DNA from: Dictyoglomaceae bacterium
GTDB taxonomy: Bacteria > Dictyoglomota > Dictyoglomia > Dictyoglomales > Dictyoglomaceae
Reading direction: 5' to 3'
DNA: 8,186 bases
NCBI GenBank assembly: GCA_028276205.1
Contig: JAPYWU010000058.1
Span: 1-8,186, forward strand
Shown one piece after another: positions 1-5,148 of the stretch; the first letter of the stretch is position 1, and each line of letters starts with the position of its first letter. Below the pieces are notes generated by a model, which ran no database searches, was not told the DNA's origin, and saw only the letters and a list, made by a program, of their open reading frames with translations. The position numbers and the translations under genes are program-made.

Positions 1-361
1 GGAAGATGGAATTTTTGTTATGCAAGCAGGTACTACTCATCATTTGAAAATATTTTTCCATGCAGTTATGAATTCAACATTAAGGGCTGTTTTTAAAAAG
101 GTTAGATCTTACCAAGCTTATGTACCTGCTTATGATTTCATATGGAGTTTTATATTTGCAAGTGATAAAATAGATCCAAAAGAATTTTCGGAAAAAGAAA
201 TTGATGACATAATAAAGAATAAAGGCTTAGAAGGGCTGAAGTTTTATGATGGGGAAACCCATAAAATGATGTTTTCATTACCTAAAAACCTAAGAGATAT
301 AATTGAAAAAGAAGATAGAGTAGCATATGATAATGCTCCTCTATATGCAGTAGAGGATTAA
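1..361 (+). CDS. speE: Spermidine synthase-type aminopropyltransferase, C-terminal part (5' end outside window)
   Basis: The frame is open from the window edge and ends at TAA 359-361, leaving about 119 residues of the C-terminal half. Family role: transfer of an aminopropyl group from decarboxylated S-adenosylmethionine to putrescine or a related amine, in the cytoplasm. Visible support: DGIFVMQAG near the left edge fits the end of the Rossmann core (strand followed by the Q-A/G step). VPAYDFIWSFIFASD fits the SpeE substrate-side segment in which an aromatic-rich strand precedes FxxAS. LKFYDGETHKMMFSLP matches the family's late 'YY/FY..xxH..xF.LP' block, and the tail AYDNAPLYAVED resembles the 'TDENPLYV' tail of thermophile and archaeal-type enzymes. 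The AdoMet-binding and catalytic Asp residues lie upstream and cannot be checked, so the amine acceptor (putrescine, agmatine or longer) is open. The next gene starts 14 nt downstream, so it is probably cotranscribed. Confidence 0.82.
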   Translation, partial: EDGIFVMQAGTTHHLKIFFHAVMNSTLRAVFKKVRSYQAYVPAYDFIWSFIFASDKIDPKEFSEKEIDDIIKNKGLEGLKFYDGETHKMMFSLPKNLRDIIEKEDRVAYDNAPLYAVED

Positions 362-375
362 AAGGGAGGTTATTA

Positions 376-501
376 ATGTTTTGTTGTGAGGATTGTCCAT
401 ATTATAATGAGTGTTTAAATCATAAGGTTGGATGCTGTCAGAAGTGTCCCCACTATAATGATTGTTATGATGTAAAAGAAGGGTATAATTCGGAGGGATA
501 A
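376..501 (+). CDS. 41-residue Cys-rich protein with two CC-x2-C-x5-C units
   Basis: I do not recognise this gene. ATG 376 follows a strong Shine-Dalgarno (GGGAGG 364-369, 6-nt gap) and the frame ends at TAA 499-501. The product has eight Cys in 41 residues, at 3, 4, 7, 13, 20, 21, 24 and 30. They form two copies of one unit 17 residues apart: CCEDCPYYNEC (3-13) and CCQKCPHYNDC (20-30), general form CC-x2-CP-x-YN-x-C. There is no signal peptide or membrane segment. The exact spacing, the conserved Pro, Tyr and Asn, and the good ribosome site argue for a real gene. The Cys pattern suggests metal binding (zinc or an Fe-S cluster) or a disulfide/redox role, but this is inference. The SD of the next gene (GGAGGG 492-497) lies inside its last codons, so the two are probably translationally coupled. 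Confidence 0.75.
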   Translation: MFCCEDCPYYNECLNHKVGCCQKCPHYNDCYDVKEGYNSEG

Positions 502-505
502 TTTT

Positions 506-634
506 ATGGCTAAAAAAGCAAAAACAAAAAAAGAAAAGAAAATGCAAGTTATCAGGATAGTTGCTCTAATAATATCTGTATTTTTTTTAGCAAGCATATT
601 CATACTTTGGGGAATGTATTTTATTGGTAGATGA
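506..634 (+). CDS. 42-residue Lys-rich single-pass membrane protein
   Basis: ATG 506 follows GGAGGG (492-497, 8-nt gap), and TGA 632-634 overlaps the aroK start as ATGA. The product has a strongly basic head, MAKKAKTKKEKK, with seven Lys in the first 12 residues. One hydrophobic stretch follows at about residues 15-40 (IVALIISVFFLASIFILWG at its core), and the protein ends in Gly-Arg. By the positive-inside rule the N-terminus should be cytoplasmic, with almost nothing exposed outside. The layout resembles tiny tail-anchor-like proteins of Firmicutes such as Prli42 or DUF4044 proteins, but I see only similar architecture, not clear homology, and SecE/SecG motifs are absent. aroK lacks a good SD of its own, so translation of this gene probably feeds ribosomes to aroK. 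Confidence 0.75.
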   Translation: MAKKAKTKKEKKMQVIRIVALIISVFFLASIFILWGMYFIGR

Positions 635-1161
635 ATTTAAAGAGGGTAGCTCTTATTGGTTTCATGGGTAGTGGAAAAACCACTATAGGTTTATTTTTGT
701 CAAAAGAACTAAGTTACCCTTTTATTGATTTGGATGATTATATAGAGGAAAAAGAGGGGAAAAAAATAACTGAAATTTTCTCAGATAAAGGTGAAGATTA
801 TTTTAGGGAAAGAGAATCCTTTTATCTTAATGAAGTAATAGATAATTATGAAAAAGTTATAATCTCAACAGGAGGGGGAATTATATTAAGGGAAAAGAAT
901 AGGAAATTATTAAAAGAAAAATCCTTTGTTATTTATCTTTATGGAAACTTCGATACTTTGTTGAATAGATTACAAAAAGACGAAGAATTTAAAAAAAGGC
1001 CGATTCTTAAAAGAGATATGAAAGAAGTTAAAGAGATATATGAAATGAGACAAAAGTATTATAGAGAGACTGCTCATATGATTTTAGATACTGAAGGGAA
1101 AGATCCTAATTTAATTGTAAAAGAAATAATTAAAGGTTTACAAGCATATGGAAAAATGTAA
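631..1161 (+). CDS. aroK: Shikimate kinase
   Basis: This cytoplasmic enzyme phosphorylates shikimate at O3 with ATP, the fifth step of the shikimate pathway to chorismate and aromatic amino acids. The 176-residue length is normal. Walker A is GFMGSGKT (10-17, Lys16). The shikimate-binding Asp region is FIDLDD (32-36 core), Arg59 sits in YFRERE, and the glycine loop is STGGG (79-83). The LID arginine is Arg123 in KKRP, and the C-terminal Arg140 of MRQKYY corresponds to the conserved R-x3-Y site. ATG 631 is required to keep the N-terminal beta strand before the P-loop. The nearest GGGG is too far upstream to serve as SD, so translation probably depends on the ATGA overlap with the preceding small membrane protein. 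The 3' end overlaps aroQ by 14 nt. Confidence 0.96.
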   Translation: MNLKRVALIGFMGSGKTTIGLFLSKELSYPFIDLDDYIEEKEGKKITEIFSDKGEDYFRERESFYLNEVIDNYEKVIISTGGGIILREKNRKLLKEKSFVIYLYGNFDTLLNRLQKDEEFKKRPILKRDMKEVKEIYEMRQKYYRETAHMILDTEGKDPNLIVKEIIKGLQAYGKM

Positions 1162-1591
1162 GATATTATTAATACATGGCCCAAATCTCAATCTTTTGGG
1201 TATTAGAGAACCTCAGATCTATGGAGATATAGATTTTAAAACTCTTAATGATATTATTACAAAAAAAGCAGAAGAGAAAGGGTTTGAGATAACTATTTTG
1301 CAATCTAATTGGGAAGGTCAGATTATAGATTGGATCCAAGATTTAGGTAGTAAAATGGATTTTATCATAATTAATGCAGGAGCTTTAACCCATTATAGCT
1401 ATGCAATAAGAGATGCAATATCTGCTATTAAGAAGCCCACCATAGAGGTACATTTAAGCAATATATATGCAAGGGAAGATTTTAGGCATAAGTCGGTTAT
1501 TGCTCCAGTATGTATAGGTCAAATTTCAGGATTTGGAATTTATAGTTACCTTCTTGCCTTAGATTACATTTCCTACATTTGTAACTCCTAA
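1148..1591 (+). CDS. aroQ: Type II 3-dehydroquinate dehydratase
   Basis: This enzyme dehydrates 3-dehydroquinate to 3-dehydroshikimate (step three of the shikimate pathway); type II enzymes are usually cytoplasmic dodecamers. The 147-residue length is typical. Family signatures run the full length: HGPNLNLLG (10-18), R20-EP and catalytic Tyr25 in QIYG, QSNWEG (52-57), NAGALTHYSYAIRDA (76-90) and EVHLSN with catalytic His102. YAREDFRHKSVIAPVCIGQI follows, then GFG. The text closely follows Bacillus-type AroQ. One small oddity is Ala77, where most family members have Pro after the substrate-binding Asn. The start lies inside aroK, overlapping by 14 nt, with only a weak AAAGG 11 nt upstream, so coupling to aroK is likely. 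Having both genes together fits coordinated chorismate supply, although the other aro genes are not in view. Confidence 0.96.
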   Translation: MEKCKILLIHGPNLNLLGIREPQIYGDIDFKTLNDIITKKAEEKGFEITILQSNWEGQIIDWIQDLGSKMDFIIINAGALTHYSYAIRDAISAIKKPTIEVHLSNIYAREDFRHKSVIAPVCIGQISGFGIYSYLLALDYISYICNS

Positions 1592-1637
1592 TTAGAGCAC
1601 TTCTACTCATACTATTATCACATCTCTGATATATAAC

Positions 1638-1666
1638 TTGACTGTTTTTCTGTAATGATATATAAT
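1638..1666 (+). promoter_or_regulatory. Sigma-70-type promoter for the glycosyltransferase pair
   Basis: TTGACT (1638-1643) is followed after exactly 17 nt by TATAAT (1661-1666). That is 5/6 and 6/6 to the vegetative consensus at optimal spacing, in the only sizeable gap on the left half of the window. Transcription would start near 1673. It faces the glycosyltransferase gene at 1809. AT-rich DNA gives chance hits, but a match this good with ideal spacing and position is unlikely to be accidental. Confidence 0.72.
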
Positions 1667-1672
1667 TTTTAT

Positions 1673-1808
1673 AGATAGATATATAATGTAAATATATAAA
1701 AAATAACTATCTTTTATACCACGAAAAATTGGAAAACTATAATCCTATTTAAAGATTCATCTAAAAATAAATCTCTTAAAATTCACACTCTATAGGAGGT
1801 GGGGACTT
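1673..1808 (+). other. Predicted 5' leader, about 136 nt, no recognised riboregulator
   Basis: This is the stretch from the predicted transcription start to the glycosyltransferase ATG. It is extremely A+T rich, has no open frame worth calling, and ends in a strong SD (AGGAGGT 1794-1800, 8-nt gap). AGATAG (1673-1678) could pair with CTATCT (1707-1712), but only as a 6-bp stem with a 28-nt loop. I see no T-box, riboswitch core or intrinsic terminator. The 46 nt between aroQ and the promoter also show no clear terminator for the upstream operon. Confidence 0.45.
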
Positions 1809-3047
1809 ATGGTAAAGGGTAGAGCAACCATAAATGTGGCTTTTTTGAGTACTTATCCTCCAAGAGTATGTGGTATAGCAACCTTTACCGAAGATTTAGT
1901 ATCTGAAATAGATAAAATTGCTCCTTTATATAATCCTTTTGTAAATACAAATGTAATTGCTATAAGTGATGATATTTATCTCTATAATGAGAAAGTTATT
2001 AAAGAATTAAAACAATTTGAAAAAGAAAGTTATTTTGATGTGGCTCAATTTATCAATGATTCGGAAATAGATCTTTTGGTAATACAACATGAATATGGTA
2101 TATATGGTGGAGAATATGGAGAATATCTGCATTATTTAGTTGATAATATAAAGAAACCTTTTATTGTTGTTTTACATACAGTTCTTTTAAATCCAACTGA
2201 CAAACAAAAATACATAGTAAATTATCTTGGATCAAAAGCAGTAAAAGTAGTAACAATGGCAAAAAATACTATTGAATTATTAGTGAATATTTACGGTATA
2301 CCTGAAGAAAAAATTGTACATATTCCCCATGGTGTTCCAATAAATACTCAAGTGGATAGAGAAAAACTTAAGAAAGAGTTTGGTTTAGAGGGAAGATTTG
2401 TGATAAGTACCTTCGGACTTATTGGACCAGGAAAGGGAATTGAGTATGCTATTGAAGCTATATCTAAAGTGAAAGATGAAATTCCTAATATTATGTATCT
2501 AATTCTTGGTAGAACTCACCCTGGAATAGTTAAGCATTCAGGAGAAAGTTATAGAGATAAACTGATGAATATGGTTAAAGAATACAATTTAGAAAATCAT
2601 GTAATGTTTGTAAATAGATATTTAACATTAGATGAGATATTGAAATATTTACAATTATCAGATGTGTATATAACACCATATTTAAGCAAAGAGCAAGCTG
2701 TAAGTGGTACATTAAGTTATGCTCTTGCTTCTGGAAAAGTTATCATATCAACTTCTTATAGATATGCAGAGGAACTTCTTGCAGATGGAAGAGGAATATT
2801 AGTTGATTTTAGAGATTCTGATGCTATTGCTAAAGCTATTAAAGAGGTTTATTACAATAAAGATCTTAGAGAAAGTATTGAGAAAAAAGCCTTTGAATAC
2901 GGCAAAAATATGTGGTGGAATGTAGTGGCAGAAAGATACATAAAGTTATTTGATGAAATTGTAAATAAAAAAATAGAAACATTTAGTGGAAGGGGGTGGA
3001 AAAAATGGAACTTATTCGCCCCAGAGATGAACATTTATTCAGACTAA
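1809..3047 (+). CDS. GT4-type (GT-B fold) glycosyltransferase, family 1 group
   Basis: A predicted cytoplasmic or membrane-associated retaining sugar transferase; donor and acceptor are unknown. The N-terminal domain starts with FLSTYPPRVCGIATFTEDL (12-30), the glycine-containing loop of this subgroup, and includes IQHEYGIYGGEYG (92-104) and VLHTVLLNPT (121-130). The hinge is HIPHGV (171-176). The C-terminal donor-binding domain has TFGLIGPGKGIEYAIEAI (201-218), LGRTHPGIVKHSGESYRDKL (233-252) and DVYITPYLSKEQAVSGTLSY (285-304). GK-x12-E then leads to ELLADGRGILV (322-332), with the last acidic site at Glu321/322. No signal peptide or membrane segment is seen. The product is 412 residues. The last ~14 residues, after GRGWKKW, do not look like family sequence: they are the next gene's start read in another frame. 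The gene has its own promoter and strong SD, and overlaps the following gene by 43 nt. Confidence 0.88.
   Translation: MVKGRATINVAFLSTYPPRVCGIATFTEDLVSEIDKIAPLYNPFVNTNVIAISDDIYLYNEKVIKELKQFEKESYFDVAQFINDSEIDLLVIQHEYGIYGGEYGEYLHYLVDNIKKPFIVVLHTVLLNPTDKQKYIVNYLGSKAVKVVTMAKNTIELLVNIYGIPEEKIVHIPHGVPINTQVDREKLKKEFGLEGRFVISTFGLIGPGKGIEYAIEAISKVKDEIPNIMYLILGRTHPGIVKHSGESYRDKLMNMVKEYNLENHVMFVNRYLTLDEILKYLQLSDVYITPYLSKEQAVSGTLSYALASGKVIISTSYRYAEELLADGRGILVDFRDSDAIAKAIKEVYYNKDLRESIEKKAFEYGKNMWWNVVAERYIKLFDEIVNKKIETFSGRGWKKWNLFAPEMNIYSD
2991..3007 (+). promoter_or_regulatory. SD-like purine tract and A6 run deciding the start of the downstream gene
   Basis: AGGGGG (2991-2996) lies 8 nt before ATG 3005, with six consecutive A at 3000-3005 between them. 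A GTG at 2996 is in frame with that ATG and would add three residues (Val/Met-Glu-Lys), but it falls inside the SD itself, so I chose ATG 3005. The same arrangement, a purine tract just 5' of an A run at a junction to the -1 frame, resembles the parts of a programmed -1 frameshift site, although no canonical X-XXY-YYZ heptamer is present. Confidence 0.55.
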
Positions 3048-4066
3048 CTGATGAGACTGGAATTATGCAACACTCTAAATTTGGAGTTCCAGACCCCCGT
3101 TTTGGGTATACTACTGATGATAATTCAAGGGCTTTAATTGTTGCTACTATGTTTTATAGAAATTATAGAGAGGAAAAGTATTTGAATCTTATATATAGAT
3201 ATTCATCTTTTATATTAAATTCTCAAACTCCAAAAGGTAACTTTAAAAATTTTATGGGTTATGACAAAAGATTTTTAGAGGATGAAGGTTCTGAAGATAG
3301 TTTTGGAAGAACGATATGGGCTCTTGGTTACTGTATTTCCGAAAATATACTACCTTTAAGTTTGAGAAGGCTTTATAAAGAACTTTTGCAGAATGCTTTA
3401 AAATATATTGAATATATAAAATCTCCAAGAAGCAAAGCATATGTTATATTAGGGTTATATTATTCTTTAAAGGAAAGCACATTAGATAGAGTTCAGATTA
3501 AAGAATATATTTCTCACCTTTCTAAATCCTTAGTAAGACAATTTAGAGAAAATGTGGATGAATCATGGAAATGGTTTGAAGATATAATGGCTTATAGTAA
3601 TGCAATTCTTCCTCTTTCTCTTTTTGAAGCCTATAAGGTATTAGGAGAAAAAGATATTTTGGATGTAGCATTAGATAGTATGGAGTTTTTAGAGAAAATT
3701 GTATTTAGATATGGCTATTTTAAACCAATAGGTTGCAAAGGTTGGTATATAAGAGGTGGAACTATAGCGGAATATGATGAACAACCAGTAGAAGCAGGAG
3801 AGATGATATTACTTTACAAAGAGGCTTATGAGGTTTTAAGAGATGTAAGTTATATTTGTAAGGCAAAAGATACCTTTATGTGGTTTCATGGAAAAAACTC
3901 AAAGAAAGTATCTCTTATAGATAATGAGACATCTGGATGTTATGATGCCATAACTCCTGATGGGGTTAATCTAAATCAAGGAGCTGAAAGCTTGCTTTCT
4001 TATCTATTGGCATATTTTACAATGATGGATTTACTAAATGTAAGAAAAGAATTAACTGTAGTTTAG
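3005..4066 (+). CDS. Glycosyltransferase-partner protein, probable (alpha/alpha) toroid, glycosidase-like family of unknown function
   Basis: The 353-residue product is soluble, with no signal peptide and many amphipathic helices, as expected for an (alpha/alpha)6 toroid like those of several sugar-processing enzymes. Conserved-looking blocks are RLTDETGIMQHSKFGVPD (13-30) and GYTTDDNSRALI (34-45). DSFGRTIWALG (98-108), SWKWFED (187-193), EYDEQPVEAGEMI (256-268) and GCYDAITPDG-VNLNQGAES (311-329) follow. From memory, such proteins sit beside, or are fused to, exactly this kind of glycosyltransferase ('HS.FS.P....GYCTDDNARAL' ... 'FDQQP.EA' ... 'NLNQGAES'). The acidic residues Asp38, Asp39, Asp258, Glu259, Glu264, Asp314 and Asp319 are candidate active-site positions, by inference only. 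It starts inside the glycosyltransferase gene and ends by overlapping the convergent pilT by 4 nt. Whether it trims, binds or primes the glycan made by its partner cannot be read from sequence. Confidence 0.75.
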   Translation: MELIRPRDEHLFRLTDETGIMQHSKFGVPDPRFGYTTDDNSRALIVATMFYRNYREEKYLNLIYRYSSFILNSQTPKGNFKNFMGYDKRFLEDEGSEDSFGRTIWALGYCISENILPLSLRRLYKELLQNALKYIEYIKSPRSKAYVILGLYYSLKESTLDRVQIKEYISHLSKSLVRQFRENVDESWKWFEDIMAYSNAILPLSLFEAYKVLGEKDILDVALDSMEFLEKIVFRYGYFKPIGCKGWYIRGGTIAEYDEQPVEAGEMILLYKEAYEVLRDVSYICKAKDTFMWFHGKNSKKVSLIDNETSGCYDAITPDGVNLNQGAESLLSYLLAYFTMMDLLNVRKELTVV

Positions 4067-5148
4067 CCTGCGGTGATGCCTTTGATGGCAAGTTCTAAGT
4101 CTGAAGGATTAGGACTTGCCATCAAAGCTTCACTTGCTTCTATTATGTTTTTCCTATAGAGTTCTAATAAGTGTTGATTGAATGATTGCATTCCTTCTAA
4201 TTGACCTTCTTGAATAATCTTTGGAATCTCTGTAAGTTTATTCTCTCTTATCCATTTTCTCACAGTAGAATTTCCTATTAGAACTTCACAGGCAGGAACT
4301 AAGCCCATTTTATCTTTTCTTTTAAGAAGTCTTTGGGAGATAATTCCTACTAAAGTATTTGCAAGCTGAAATCTAACTTGATTTTGCTGGTGAGGTGGAA
4401 ACATATCTACAATTCTACTTATTGTAGAAACAGCATCTATGGTGTGCAATGTGCTAAGCACTAAATGTCCTGTTTCAGCTGCCTGCAAAGTTACAGAAAC
4501 GCTTTCAATATCTCTTAACTCTCCCACCATAATTACATTTGGGTCTTCCCTTAAAGCCATTTTAAGAGCTGAAGAAAATGAAGCAGTATCAATACCTATT
4601 TCTCTTTGAGAGATAAGAGATAATTTATCTGTAAAGACATATTCAATAGGATCTTCAATAGTGATAATGTTTAGGTTCTCATTTTGATTTAAATATTCGA
4701 TCATTGCTGCTAATGTGGTAGATTTTCCAGATCCAGAGGGACCAGTAACCAATATGAGACCTGCTCTTTTCATTATAAGACTTTTAATTATTTGGGGAAG
4801 TCCTAATTCTTCTATTGATGGTATATTAATTTTAATTAATCTCATAGAAATGGCTATAGTTTGTCTTTGGGTGTATACATTTACTCTAAATCTTGCTAAT
4901 CCCTTTTTTTCAAAAGGGAAATCTACTTCTTTGTTTTTTTGGAAAATTTCTCTTGCTGTTGGAGGCATTATACTGAAAGCTAAGTTTTCTACCTCTTCAG
5001 AAGTTAAAGGATCCTCTTTTAATAATACTATATCCTTCATGATTCTTACTGCGGGTGGGGTTCCTACTTTAAGATGGATATCTGAAGCATCAAGGTTTAT
5101 TGCAAGATTAATAATTTTTTCAAATTTATCAGGTCTAATTTTCCTCAC
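4063..5148 (-). CDS. pilT: Type IV pilus retraction ATPase PilT
   Basis: A cytoplasmic hexameric ATPase that powers pilus depolymerisation (twitching, DNA uptake). At 361 residues it is slightly longer than the usual ~345. The N-terminal PAS-like domain includes DASDIHLKVGTPPAVRI (20-36). The RecA-like core has Walker A GPSGSGKST (136-144), the Asp box ITIEDPIEY (162-170), Walker B VIMVGELRD (205-213) with Glu210, and the His box TGHLVLSTLHT (226-236). ISQRLL (270-275) follows, then TVRKWIREN (295-303), matching the PilT-specific AIRNLIRE retraction motif. That motif separates it from PilB/GspE, which also carry a zinc-binding Cys cluster not seen here. The start is GTG at 5146-5148, overlapping the plsX stop as GTGA; no ATG, GTG or TTG lies in frame upstream before a stop. 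The SD (GAGGGG) nearly touches the start codon, so translation is probably coupled to plsX. No other pilus gene is in view. Confidence 0.95.
   Translation of the reverse strand: MRKIRPDKFEKIINLAINLDASDIHLKVGTPPAVRIMKDIVLLKEDPLTSEEVENLAFSIMPPTAREIFQKNKEVDFPFEKKGLARFRVNVYTQRQTIAISMRLIKINIPSIEELGLPQIIKSLIMKRAGLILVTGPSGSGKSTTLAAMIEYLNQNENLNIITIEDPIEYVFTDKLSLISQREIGIDTASFSSALKMALREDPNVIMVGELRDIESVSVTLQAAETGHLVLSTLHTIDAVSTISRIVDMFPPHQQNQVRFQLANTLVGIISQRLLKRKDKMGLVPACEVLIGNSTVRKWIRENKLTEIPKIIQEGQLEGMQSFNQHLLELYRKNIIEASEALMASPNPSDLELAIKGITAG
4080..4127. repeat. Long inverted repeat (19-nt arms, 10-nt loop) at the convergent gene ends
   Basis: The left arm 4080-4098 and right arm 4109-4127 are complementary over 19 positions. 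Fourteen contiguous outer pairs (4080-4093 with 4114-4127) are perfect, followed by one non-Watson-Crick position (4094/4113) and four more pairs. In + strand RNA the imperfect position is a U-G wobble; in - strand RNA it is an A-C mismatch, so the hairpin is better on the + transcript. It starts 14 nt after the TAG of the glycan gene pair and lies within the last ~16 codons of pilT. No U-tract follows immediately on either strand (a U5 run comes about 20 nt later on +). It is therefore not a textbook terminator, though a 3'-end-forming or stabilising role is plausible. Confidence 0.8.

Noticed and set aside
341..603. Two - strand open frames of 60-70 codons opposite the small genes before aroK
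   Set aside because: Their ribosome-site context is poor and their translations are low-complexity, while the + strand frames there have good SDs and tight operon spacing.
1673..1712. AGATAG/CTATCT pairing in the leader followed by TTTTAT, as a possible attenuator
   Set aside because: The stem is only 6 A/T-rich bp with a 28-nt loop, so it is expected by chance in DNA this A+T rich.
1682..1743. Additional TATAAT hexamers at 1682-1687 and 1738-1743 as alternative promoters
   Set aside because: No acceptable -35 lies 16-18 nt upstream of either. TATAAT is frequent by chance at this base composition.
2996..3004. GTG 2996 as start of the helical partner gene
   Set aside because: It is inside the purine tract that best serves as SD for ATG 3005, and would add only three non-conserved residues.
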